DNA of 64,000 bases from Pedobacter cryoconitis (GTDB lineage Bacteria > Bacteroidota > Bacteroidia > Sphingobacteriales > Sphingobacteriaceae). This document shows positions 40,661 to 49,306 of this stretch, piece by piece (the first letter of the stretch is position 1; every line of letters begins with the position of its first letter). A program made the translations under genes and the position numbers. Location: the NCBI GenBank assembly GCA_019352875.1, contig JAAAFW010000001.1, forward strand, positions 1 through 64,000. The letters are read 5' to 3'. The notes under the pieces were generated by a model that was not told the origin of the DNA, did not search any database, and saw only the letters and a list, made by a program, of their open reading frames with translations.

Positions 40661-41182
40661 ATGCAAGAAGAAGATGTACTTAGTGGAATAGTGGATACGC
40701 TTGTTGAAAAGGAGGTTTACCGGTTCAATATTACCATTGATCAACCGCGTAAATTAAGTATCTGGGACAGGCTGCTACGCAGAAAGGTGGAAAAATTCCG
40801 GACGTTTGTAATTAAGCCCTGTAAGGTGTGTAATATGGCAAGGGTTGCCGGTAATGCAGTAAAGCTGCCCAAAGAAATACTGGAAGGCAATTTAAGTGAG
40901 GCGATTATGCCATTGATTCCGGAAAATATCGAATTGATGACGTATGTGATAGCAGCAGCGATACAGAACGATGATCAGGAGCCTAAGAAATCACTAATCA
41001 CCTTCATCCGGAGACACTTTGATAATATTGATATTTACCAGGGGCTTCATGCTGCTCTGAACGGTTTAGAGATGGAGTCTTTTTTAAATTCTATTGTCTT
41101 GGCGAAAGGAACAATAAGCATTCTAAAACCAAAGACAAATCCAATGGACGGGAGCGAGTTGATAGCCTCCCACACAGAGTAA
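40661..41182 (+). CDS. Tail assembly chaperone (gpG-like)
   Basis: 173 residues from the ATG at 40661. Helical protein with KCxxC-like KPCKVCNMARVAG. Position between the tail tube and tape-measure genes, plus a slippery site near the end followed by an open -1 frame, is the arrangement of lambda G/GT. It should bind the tape measure and recruit tube subunits. Confidence 0.72.
   Translation: MQEEDVLSGIVDTLVEKEVYRFNITIDQPRKLSIWDRLLRRKVEKFRTFVIKPCKVCNMARVAGNAVKLPKEILEGNLSEAIMPLIPENIELMTYVIAAAIQNDDQEPKKSLITFIRRHFDNIDIYQGLHAALNGLEMESFLNSIVLAKGTISILKPKTNPMDGSELIASHTE
41080..41086 (+). other. Candidate -1 ribosomal frameshift site T TTT TTA
   Basis: The heptamer is in phase with the chaperone codons (TCT TTT TTA AAT) and fits the X XXY YYZ rule. 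In the -1 frame no stop occurs from 41039 to 41346, so slippage here would join the chaperone to the downstream 41194-41346 coding stretch. Confidence 0.65.
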
Positions 41183-41193
41183 TTGGGAGTGCA

Positions 41194-41346
41194 ATGCATT
41201 ATTTCCAGTCATGGACACCGGAAATTGTCCTGAATATGAGCTGGAATAATTTTATGCTTTATATGGCAGCGATATCCAGCGAATCTGAGGAAGATGCTCC
41301 GGAGAATAAAAGGCCGGAATCCAAGAATGCTGCTGATGTGTTTTAA
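41194..41346 (+). CDS. T-like extension of the tail chaperone
   Basis: 50 residues if started at the ATG 41194; probably translated mainly as the end of a -1 frameshift product of 40661. HYFQSWTPEIVLNMSWNNFMLYMAAI matches the hydrophobic T-type piece of siphophage tail chaperones that contacts the tape measure; the end is acidic. Confidence 0.62.
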   Translation: MHYFQSWTPEIVLNMSWNNFMLYMAAISSESEEDAPENKRPESKNAADVF

Positions 41347-41383
41347 TTAAAAGACTGCCTTAATCGGTGGTCTTCTTATATCT

Positions 41384-41866
41384 CTAAGAAGCCTCTTGTT
41401 GAAGCAGGCTAGAAATATCAAAAATAGGTAATATCACACCATCAAGTATCGTCCCCGCTGTCCTAGTTAAGATTATGCCTCTTGATGTTCCGTAAACGAT
41501 ATTCATTAAAGATACCCCTAATACATAATGCATTTTATAAACAATGTTATTACTTGATTCTTTTTCTTCAGAAATTAAAAAATCTTCAAGGTTATCTACA
41601 ATAAAGTCAAAGCCAAAAGTAAATGTCGCTTGGATTTCACTAACCTGCTGATTAATTTTAGCAAGGTCAACTGTGAAAAGGATGGAACAATATTTTCGTT
41701 CAATATTAAAACTAGTTTTAGTCTCAAAGGTCAGGTCAAGCTCGTCGTCTTTTTTTAAATCGCCAGAAGTGTTTTCAATCTGAGCTTTAACTATTCGAAC
41801 AGCTGTTAAGTGCAGGGCCTCAGGGTTTACATTTGGTGTCTTAACCGATTTCTCTTGAGATTTCAT
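41384..41866 (-). CDS. SecB-like chaperone of a TAC module
   Basis: 160 residues. The C-terminal part (MHYVLGVSLMNIVYGTSRGIILTRTAGTILDGVILPIFDISSLL, residues ~110-155) follows the SecB pattern of helix 1, the SRG turn and LxPxxF strand (E. coli: PYARECITSMVSRGTF..LNLAPVNFDALF). The first half is the beta-sheet part. In TAC systems such a chaperone stabilises the antitoxin. It overlaps the antitoxin gene by 26 bp and comes last in the operon. Confidence 0.75.
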   Translation of the reverse strand: MKSQEKSVKTPNVNPEALHLTAVRIVKAQIENTSGDLKKDDELDLTFETKTSFNIERKYCSILFTVDLAKINQQVSEIQATFTFGFDFIVDNLEDFLISEEKESSNNIVYKMHYVLGVSLMNIVYGTSRGIILTRTAGTILDGVILPIFDISSLLQQEAS

Positions 41867-42461
41867 TTGTTCGTTTTTTACTAGGTTGTAAATTCCATTC
41901 CGTATGCTGTTCGTCCATTTCTATGAAACTTCTCAATCCTTCTAATCTGTCTTCTTTTAGGACTAAATTATTAATATGCATTTTATGGTGATACCCCCGA
42001 ATTTCAATAATTTTTTGCATTGGATCGAGTATGTTAATACCAGTATCACCAATATTTAGTGCTTTAATATAATGACCTCCAGATTTCTTAAAAGAGGCCA
42101 TATGGAATGTAGTTTCAGGACGGTCTAGATAGCCAGTCAAATACATTGATCTGAAATTATTATCTGATTCAAAATCAATGTGTTGTAACTTAACAGTGGA
42201 CTTTGGTGTAACTACGATATCTTGCTCGAATGCGGCCTCTATTTTACTAATTGTTTGGAGGGTAAAATTATGGAGACCTGAAAGCCATTTACTAATCTCA
42301 GATTCAGATTTACCTAATTTCTGTGCAAAATCTTTTTGAGACCAACCTTTGAGATTTAAAATCTCATTAATTTGCTCTATAAGATCTAGATTTTTCTCGA
42401 TAAACCTTTTGGCTTCTGGCCTTACCTTTTCTTCGGCATTAAGAAAGCGTTTACTTTGCAT
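41841..42461 (-). CDS. HigA-like HTH antitoxin with C-terminal extension
   Basis: 206 residues. HTH at about 39-77 (WSQKDFAQKLGKSESEISKWL). The following beta-rich ~90 residues and the charged end (MDEQHTEWNLQPSKKRTNE) go well beyond a normal HigA and may be the chaperone-addiction segment of TAC antitoxins. It starts two bases after the toxin stop and overlaps the SecB-like gene. Confidence 0.75.
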   Translation of the reverse strand: MQSKRFLNAEEKVRPEAKRFIEKNLDLIEQINEILNLKGWSQKDFAQKLGKSESEISKWLSGLHNFTLQTISKIEAAFEQDIVVTPKSTVKLQHIDFESDNNFRSMYLTGYLDRPETTFHMASFKKSGGHYIKALNIGDTGINILDPMQKIIEIRGYHHKMHINNLVLKEDRLEGLRSFIEMDEQHTEWNLQPSKKRTNEISREIG

Positions 42462-42462
42462 T

Positions 42463-42957
42463 TTAATTAATAATTATATCGTCACCTCCAACGGGGATCA
42501 ACATCCCGTTTTGGATTTCGAACGATGTGTTTTTAGAACTAGATATTCTTTTCACAAAAGATATCGCCTCTCGTAACTGAATTGGAGTCTTACCAAATTT
42601 ATTCTCATGTGCAATCCCACCTCCAAAAAGAATTACAATCCCAGGCGATATTTCGATATAATATAATCTCAATTTATTGTCAAATTGATTAATTTCATAT
42701 TTCAGTGATTTTGGTGGTAAAGCAAGTGCACTTGCCTCGGGTCTAACTCGAGAAATTATTGATAAACCTTTTACGCTAAGTTTCTTCATGAGCATGTGGA
42801 TCTGTTCAATATCATCTAAGTATTTACCATCATCTACCCAATATTTATCATAAAATTTATCTGTCTCTGAAACCTCACAATTATCATACCTGACTGTATA
42901 AAAATTACAGAGATTTGATTCCATTACGTTAAAAGGCTCAATTACAAATGTATTCAC
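42463..42957 (-). CDS. Putative toxin of a TAC module
   Basis: 164 residues, first gene of the leftward trio. The C-terminal half (KLRLYYIEISPGIVILFGGGIAHENKFGKTPIQLREAISFVKRI) has the strand-strand-helix pattern of RelE/HigB-type toxins, though the N-terminal half is longer than usual and unlike them. The order toxin, HTH antitoxin, SecB-like chaperone equals that of HigBA-SecB and CmdTAC. The activity is not certain: an ADP-ribosyltransferase as in CmdT is not supported by any motif I can see. Confidence 0.6.
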   Translation of the reverse strand: MNTFVIEPFNVMESNLCNFYTVRYDNCEVSETDKFYDKYWVDDGKYLDDIEQIHMLMKKLSVKGLSIISRVRPEASALALPPKSLKYEINQFDNKLRLYYIEISPGIVILFGGGIAHENKFGKTPIQLREAISFVKRISSSKNTSFEIQNGMLIPVGGDDIIIN

Positions 42958-43147
42958 TTTTAAGTTAAGTTCAGTAGAAAGACAAATTTTTTACAGTAAG
43001 ATGGTAACGTTTTTTTTTCTATTTGTGAAATATACAAAACTCAAATGAATAAATAAGATCATCTTCTTAATATAAGCAATCGTTTTTAACTCTACTTAGT
43101 AAGCCCACTTAACCTATCCCCGAAAGACCACCCGGTATTTTTGCTTT

Positions 43148-43657
43148 ATGGCAAAATTGAATGATTACCTGATGGATAAGGCTCCGAAAAACCTGTGCGC
43201 TCCGGCGGCAAGTGTCTTGCAGAGTGCCGATGTGAACAAGTTGCTGGATCTATATATCAAGAACATTGATTACGTCCTATCGGAAGACTACCCATCAAAG
43301 GATGATCTTCTAGAATACGGTGGAACATCACTCGCTGATCATGGGATCTATATCGAGTCCCAGAGTAAATTATCTAACCGGGCGACTCTTGTATTTCTTG
43401 GTAAATGCCATTCGATAGTTGATCTATCCAAGTTTACCGTCTCCAATATCTATGTAAAGCACAATTCTCTTTTGGAGCTGCAGGTAAGCGACAACGCCTT
43501 TGTGATCGTGGATTGCTTTGATAGCTCGTGTCTTCAGGTGGTTGCATCAGGTAAGTCCAGGGTAATCATTAATCATTATGGAAACGCTGAGGTGGTTTAT
43601 TCGAAGGATGACCAGGCAACGGTTAAAGTCAATCACAAACACAAAAACACTTATTAG
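43148..43657 (+). CDS. Hypothetical protein before the tape measure
   Basis: 169 residues. The N-terminal ~70 are helical. The rest is a series of short strands (SIVDLSKFTVSNIYVKHNSLLELQVSDNAFVIVDCFDSSCLQVVASGKSRVIIN by position ~85-160) that reads as a small right-handed beta-helix. Probably tail-associated; it restarts the tail operon after the TAC cassette and ends two bases before the tape-measure gene. Confidence 0.6.
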   Translation: MAKLNDYLMDKAPKNLCAPAASVLQSADVNKLLDLYIKNIDYVLSEDYPSKDDLLEYGGTSLADHGIYIESQSKLSNRATLVFLGKCHSIVDLSKFTVSNIYVKHNSLLELQVSDNAFVIVDCFDSSCLQVVASGKSRVIINHYGNAEVVYSKDDQATVKVNHKHKNTY

Positions 43658-43659
43658 GG

Positions 43660-46600
43660 ATGGGAACAGGAGCGAAGGGAAATAGTAATCTGAGATATAC
43701 TGCTCAGTTATCAGTGAAGGAAGCAATAGCGAATGCTAAGCTGTTTAAAAAGGAAATGGCATCAATGGGAATTGATGTGTCGAAAGCATTTGACAGTAAG
43801 CCAATGACTGAGTATCAGAAAAATCTGGTAAGTCTAAAGAAGGATTTCATTGATAAAAAGAAAACCTGGCAGGATCTGCTGGAGGTAGAAAAGAAGGCGC
43901 AAATCAGTTCTGCCCAATCGAAAGCCGAAATAGACAAACTGAAAGTCTCTGAACAGGAACTGACCGTTGCGCTGAAAGCTAAGAAGATAAGCCAGGAAGA
44001 ATATAACCTTGAGCAGAAAAAGAATATTGACGCACAGAAGTTGGCCGTTGCAACTCAAAAGGAGGCGGATAGGCAGATCAACCAATCAAATAAACTCCTT
44101 AGGGAGCAGCTGACTATCGCTAGACAGCAAGAAGCTCAACTGGAGAAAAACCGGAAGAAACTACAACAGGAAAGTAGCGAATACTACCAGTTAAATAAAG
44201 CATTAAATGCTGTTCGTGGACGAACAAAGGATGTGTTGGCGGCAATGTTTGATTTGGAGCGTCAAGGCAAGAAGAATTCTGACGCCTATAAAGCCCTTGA
44301 ACAACGTTCGAAAGGGATGGTTGCCCAGACTAATATCTTGGACAGGGGTATCAAGAAGATAGATACAACACTAGGTCTTCATCAAAGACACGTTGGGGAT
44401 TACGGAAGGGCATTGGAAGGATTGAGTCCTCATTTTGCTTCAATCAACGCGCAACTTGCTATGTTCGGAACTTCCTTACAGGAGTTATCTGAAGAAGGTG
44501 GTGTAAAAGCATTAGGTACTTCCATTGCCACTGTTGGTAAGAATATACTGACGTTTCTTGTCTCTCCTGTAGGATTAGCAATAGCTGCGTTTACTGCGCT
44601 GTATGCCTTATTTACGGGTAATAAGGATACGGTAATTGAATTTGATAATAAGCTATTAAACGTCAGCAAAACCACTAATATGGCTGGCCGTGAGCTGGAT
44701 CAGTTTGGTAATGATATTATCAATTTATCCAGGGCACTAAAAACCGTCTCTACCGATAAATTACTGGAGTATGCAACTGTTGCCGGGCAGCTGGGTGTGA
44801 AAGGGAGGGATAATATTCTTGCTTTCTCTGAGGCACTGGCAAAACTGGAAACCGCATCCAATATCAGTGGTGAGGAAGGCGGTTCCGAGATAGCCAGGTT
44901 ATTGACGCTGACAGATGGTGGTGTGCAGAATGTAAAGGCTTTTGGTGATGAGATCGTAAACCTGGGTAATAACTTTGCTGCCACAGAGAAAGAAATCCTT
45001 ACCAATGCTGAACAGATTTCGCAGAATACCGGTCTTTATAAGATTGGCCGGCAGGATGTGTTAGCCTATGCAACTGCCACCAAAGCTGTTGGTTTAGAGG
45101 CGGAGGTTGTTGGATCTGCATTTAACAGAACCCTATCAACTTTCGAAAAAGCTATCCGGACCGGAAAGAATATCGATGAATTGGCAAAGCAGACCGGTAA
45201 AAGCGTTGAGCAACTTAAAGCCCAGTTCAAGGATAACGCTGCAGGTGTATTCAATGATTTTCTTGGTGGTTTGAATAAGGTGAATACATCTGGAGGTAGT
45301 GTAAATGAGGTACTGGAAAAGCTAGGGATTGTTGCTGTCCGTGATCAGAGGGTTATATCAACTCTTGCTACCACGGGTTACGGTAAGCTTACTGAAGCAA
45401 TGGATACCGTTCGTAATGCATCTGGTGCATTAGATCAGGAGTTTAATACTGCATCCGGAAAACTGGTGAACCAGACCAAGAAATTCAGTATTGCCTGGGA
45501 CAACTTGGTGCTGTCTGTTGAGAATGGCCAGGGTGTTATCGGTAAGGCTTCCGTAGGGGTGATTGGGTTTTTCACTGATATCGTGGATGCAATTACGCCA
45601 AGTACGAGGTCTTATCAGTATAACGGTGAAGAAATTGATAGGCTTAAAAAGCGTTACGATGAATTAGGGATAGAAGTAAAGAAGGCCGGTGGAATTGCTA
45701 AATTAAGTAAAACAGACCAAGATGAATTGAGAGAAGTAACAGCTCAACTCGGGGCATTGCTGCCTGGTGTAACAACTAAATTTGACGGGTTCGCTAATTC
45801 ACTGGAGATAAGCCGTGATAAAGTTGAAAGAATGACTAAAGCTCAGCGTGAGCTTCAACAAGTCATGAACCGAAGCGATATCAAGAATGCCAACAAAGAT
45901 TTCGCAGAGTCTGAAAGAAGAGCTGCAGCACAACTAAAAATAGTTGAGGATGTAAATAGCAGAGTCGGTAAGAAGCAAGGGTTTAGAACTATTTCCAGTA
46001 AGGACGTCCTGGAGCAAAAGGATTTTCTATTACGCATAAAAAACGATCAGTATGAAGCAGCAAAGGCAATAAGATCATTCGGTGGGGAACTCACGGATGC
46101 ACAGAAAAAGGTGATCGAATTTTATGAAATTGAAAAGAAAGTAGTACCTACCGGAAAACCAAAACCTAAAATAGACGAGGGAAATGATCCACCGACAAGA
46201 ACAGCTGAATTTATAAAAGGGGAAATAAAGAAGATCCAGGAATTACAAAAGCCGCTGGATATCGCCAGCAAAGGCTATGCGGAATATGCCGCAAAAATTA
46301 AGGCACTAAGAAACGAATTGAAGGTCGCGAATGGTGGTAAAGACAGCGAAAGTATTTCTGCTGACAAGGAACTGAATTCTGCTAAACAAAGACAGAAGAA
46401 TCTACAGGATGAAATAACCAAAAATCATAAAGCGGTAATGCGGAGTCAGCATACCAACGACAATGAAGAGTTGCAGGCTATTACTGATAAATATGACGCG
46501 CTAAGAAAAAAAGCTGCGGATTTCTATGGCAATAAAAATAATAAAGGGCTTAAAATTGACCTCTCAAACATTGCGGGAGACCAGAAGTCAGAAACTGATG

Positions 46601-48567
46601 AAATCTTAGCTAAACAACAGATTGCCATACAGAAACAATCATTTGATACCCAGAAAATTCTGTTCAATGAATATGAGCAGTACAAAACTGAATTTGGAGT
46701 TAAAGAAGCGGACAAGCGGTTCTCTGAGGAATTGAAAGGTTATAAAACTTTTGTGGACTACGTCAAGAGCCTTATTCCTTCTGATTCCGATCAATCTGTC
46801 CTGGCAAATAAAATGCGTGACCTGATCGATAAGGATGTATTACCAAAAGCGCAGAATGATGATTTAAAGATACAGCAGAATAATTATGCGCGTGCATATC
46901 AGAATGCACTCACGGCTAACCAGGCACTATTGCAGATTGAGGCTGACTACCAGCGGGATGTGAAAGCATTGGGTGATAGCGCTACCGAAGAGCAGAAAGC
47001 GATGCTGAATAGGCGTAAGGAAATGGCGATCAAGAGTATGAATGAGGAAAATGCAGATCGTAAGGCTGGATATGCTGATCTCTTAGAGAACATCGATGCT
47101 ATGACTAGGGGCAATGCAATAAAGGCATTGGAACAAGCTAAGCATTCTTATACCGAAGACTATAAAAATAAACTGATTACGGCTAGGCAGTTAGCTGACA
47201 GGATCGCAGCATTAAATCGGGATATCGATAATCTAAATGGAAATAATATTTTCAAGGGTATCTCAAATGCAATCGAACGATATAAAAAAGCGAAAATAGC
47301 CTTTGATAAAGCTGCTACTGGTGACACAGAAGATAAAAATGGCAAAGCTAATGCTGTATTAGCAGCAAGAGCAGAAATGTTTGGGAAAATTGCTGAAGGT
47401 GCTCAAGCTGCAGCTGCTGGGCTGTCCGGTATCGGTGAAATTTTTGCGGATCTCGGTATTGGTGGCGAAAAATTACAAGTTGTTCTTGGTCAAGTTTCAG
47501 GTATTCTTGAAGGGGCTGGCGGAATAGCCAATGGAATAAAAAATGCAGACCCCGTAGCCATTGTATCAGGGTCCATTAAACTGCTTTCTTCCGCTATCGA
47601 CCTGTTTAATTCCAAAGACAGAAAGCTAAACAGACAAATCGAGGTTTACAAAGAGCATCTGGATAGTCTGGGTAAAGCATATGCTAAGCTGGAACGGGAT
47701 GTCAACAACTCTGTAGGGGAATCATACTATACTGATAGTGCCAAGCAGATAGAGAACCTGAAGCAACAGGAAGCGGAACTAATCAAAGCCAGGGATGCTG
47801 AAGCCAGTAAAAAGAAATCGGATAAGAGCAAGGTTCAGGAATACAACAATGCAATATCTGAGATTCCTAATAAGATCGAGGATATCAATCGGGCCGTTTC
47901 CCAAATGCTGCTGCAGTCGAATTTCAAGGAGTTCTCCCAGAATTTGAGTGATGCCCTGGTATCGGCATTTGAAACTGGTGAAAACAGCATTGATGCAATG
48001 AACGACACCTTTGATAAGTTCATCAAGAAAGCTGTTGCCAATTCTATTCAGCTTAAAATCATACAGCCCATCATTGATGATATGATGAAGGAAGCCGGGG
48101 AATACGCAAAGGGTAACAACAATAGTATCCTGGGTTTCGATTTCAATAAATGGCGTGATTTACTTGCCGGAGTGACTGATAAATCCACACAGTTACTGGA
48201 AGAGGCATATAACGGATTGGGATTGGATAAGGGTAACGACCCTAAATCATCCAGCCTCCAAAAGGGTATCAAGTCAATTACTTCTGATCAGGCCAGCGCA
48301 TTAGAGGGAATATCCAGAGGGCAGTATGATCAGCAGAAAAAACTGGTGCTGTCTTCTGGGCAGCAAATCGTACAACTAACCACGATTGGTAAATCTATAG
48401 GCGACATATTCCAAATAGCAAGGGATAGCTTTGCTATGACAGTACGTATTGAGAAAAACACAGCGGATACCGTTGCAGAACTTAAGAATGCGGTTACTGA
48501 GCTGAAGGGGATAAATAAGAATACCACTAATACTGGTGGTTCATATAGAGGGAGCGGTTTTGGATAA
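43660..48567 (+). CDS. Tail tape measure protein
   Basis: 1635 residues. Coiled coils fill ~60-230, 690-900 and 1290-1420. A hydrophobic stretch near 295-330 (FLVSPVGLAIAAFTALYALF) and another near 1255-1300 are typical of tape measures. TP901-type repeats cover ~330-620. Using the rule of ~0.15 nm per residue, the tail would be ~240 nm long. It overlaps the next gene by up to 32 bases. Confidence 0.92.
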   Translation: MGTGAKGNSNLRYTAQLSVKEAIANAKLFKKEMASMGIDVSKAFDSKPMTEYQKNLVSLKKDFIDKKKTWQDLLEVEKKAQISSAQSKAEIDKLKVSEQELTVALKAKKISQEEYNLEQKKNIDAQKLAVATQKEADRQINQSNKLLREQLTIARQQEAQLEKNRKKLQQESSEYYQLNKALNAVRGRTKDVLAAMFDLERQGKKNSDAYKALEQRSKGMVAQTNILDRGIKKIDTTLGLHQRHVGDYGRALEGLSPHFASINAQLAMFGTSLQELSEEGGVKALGTSIATVGKNILTFLVSPVGLAIAAFTALYALFTGNKDTVIEFDNKLLNVSKTTNMAGRELDQFGNDIINLSRALKTVSTDKLLEYATVAGQLGVKGRDNILAFSEALAKLETASNISGEEGGSEIARLLTLTDGGVQNVKAFGDEIVNLGNNFAATEKEILTNAEQISQNTGLYKIGRQDVLAYATATKAVGLEAEVVGSAFNRTLSTFEKAIRTGKNIDELAKQTGKSVEQLKAQFKDNAAGVFNDFLGGLNKVNTSGGSVNEVLEKLGIVAVRDQRVISTLATTGYGKLTEAMDTVRNASGALDQEFNTASGKLVNQTKKFSIAWDNLVLSVENGQGVIGKASVGVIGFFTDIVDAITPSTRSYQYNGEEIDRLKKRYDELGIEVKKAGGIAKLSKTDQDELREVTAQLGALLPGVTTKFDGFANSLEISRDKVERMTKAQRELQQVMNRSDIKNANKDFAESERRAAAQLKIVEDVNSRVGKKQGFRTISSKDVLEQKDFLLRIKNDQYEAAKAIRSFGGELTDAQKKVIEFYEIEKKVVPTGKPKPKIDEGNDPPTRTAEFIKGEIKKIQELQKPLDIASKGYAEYAAKIKALRNELKVANGGKDSESISADKELNSAKQRQKNLQDEITKNHKAVMRSQHTNDNEELQAITDKYDALRKKAADFYGNKNNKGLKIDLSNIAGDQKSETDEILAKQQIAIQKQSFDTQKILFNEYEQYKTEFGVKEADKRFSEELKGYKTFVDYVKSLIPSDSDQSVLANKMRDLIDKDVLPKAQNDDLKIQQNNYARAYQNALTANQALLQIEADYQRDVKALGDSATEEQKAMLNRRKEMAIKSMNEENADRKAGYADLLENIDAMTRGNAIKALEQAKHSYTEDYKNKLITARQLADRIAALNRDIDNLNGNNIFKGISNAIERYKKAKIAFDKAATGDTEDKNGKANAVLAARAEMFGKIAEGAQAAAAGLSGIGEIFADLGIGGEKLQVVLGQVSGILEGAGGIANGIKNADPVAIVSGSIKLLSSAIDLFNSKDRKLNRQIEVYKEHLDSLGKAYAKLERDVNNSVGESYYTDSAKQIENLKQQEAELIKARDAEASKKKSDKSKVQEYNNAISEIPNKIEDINRAVSQMLLQSNFKEFSQNLSDALVSAFETGENSIDAMNDTFDKFIKKAVANSIQLKIIQPIIDDMMKEAGEYAKGNNNSILGFDFNKWRDLLAGVTDKSTQLLEEAYNGLGLDKGNDPKSSSLQKGIKSITSDQASALEGISRGQYDQQKKLVLSSGQQIVQLTTIGKSIGDIFQIARDSFAMTVRIEKNTADTVAELKNAVTELKGINKNTTNTGGSYRGSGFG

Positions 48568-49306
48568 TGGTATAAACTATAAAATAGATGGTATTGATTT
48601 GTTTACATCGGTTGGATTTCTGGCCGATGTAAACAGGGCTACCAGTAATTCCATTGAACAGCCGGCTAATGTATCTGAAGTATTTTCTCATACCTGGGAT
48701 GATGGATTTGTAGAATATGATCTGGTAACCATTCCAGGTGATCAGCCTAGGAAAATCAGAATTGAAGGTCATTTATATGCGACCTCTGAGGCTGACTATA
48801 GGTCTAAGAAGTCAAGTTTAGAAGTAATAAGGAAGAAGCCTTATTCGACTATTTACAGCCCTGAACTGGATTCCACTATCAACGCAAAGTTCGAATCCTT
48901 TTCCACCTGGCAGCGGCTAACACCAATCAAAGGCCAAACAAAAATAGTCACCAAAATAGCAATGGATTTTAACGAGGTACTTGGTATTGCTTTACCAACC
49001 TATTCTATATACTACGGTCCATCGGATACTATACCGAATACTGCAGCTCAGGTGACTGCTCTCAATTCTGGTGAGTTTGCTAATGAGATCACCATGGATA
49101 CCGGCACAACCAAACGGATTATGAATATAGCCATTCAGACAGGGCGAACTATCGTTTCGACTACTGATCTGGATAGTGTATTTGGTGCGGTTACATATAC
49201 GCAGAGAGGTACTGTTACCATCGCTGGCAATAGCTACAATATATATTCACTGGAACTCGGACTTCCATATCAACCAAGTCATAGACATAAATTTATAATT
49301 TCATGA
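48536..49306 (+). CDS. Distal tail-like protein
   Basis: 256 residues from a GTG at 48536; a TTG at 48560 that overlaps the tape-measure stop by eight bases is equally possible. Beta-rich with FSHTWDDGFVEYDLVTIPGDQPRKIRIEGHLYA and TPIKGQTKIVTKIAMDFNEVLG. It resembles DUF6046-type tail proteins of Bacteroidota phages and takes the place of a distal tail protein (Dit). Confidence 0.65.
   Translation: MVHIEGAVLDNGINYKIDGIDLFTSVGFLADVNRATSNSIEQPANVSEVFSHTWDDGFVEYDLVTIPGDQPRKIRIEGHLYATSEADYRSKKSSLEVIRKKPYSTIYSPELDSTINAKFESFSTWQRLTPIKGQTKIVTKIAMDFNEVLGIALPTYSIYYGPSDTIPNTAAQVTALNSGEFANEITMDTGTTKRIMNIAIQTGRTIVSTTDLDSVFGAVTYTQRGTVTIAGNSYNIYSLELGLPYQPSHRHKFIIS

Noticed and set aside
42463..42957. ADP-ribosyltransferase toxin as in CmdTAC
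   Set aside because: No R-S-E or H-Y-E type motif could be seen. The RelE/HigB-like reading of the C-terminal half is only slightly better, so the activity is left open.
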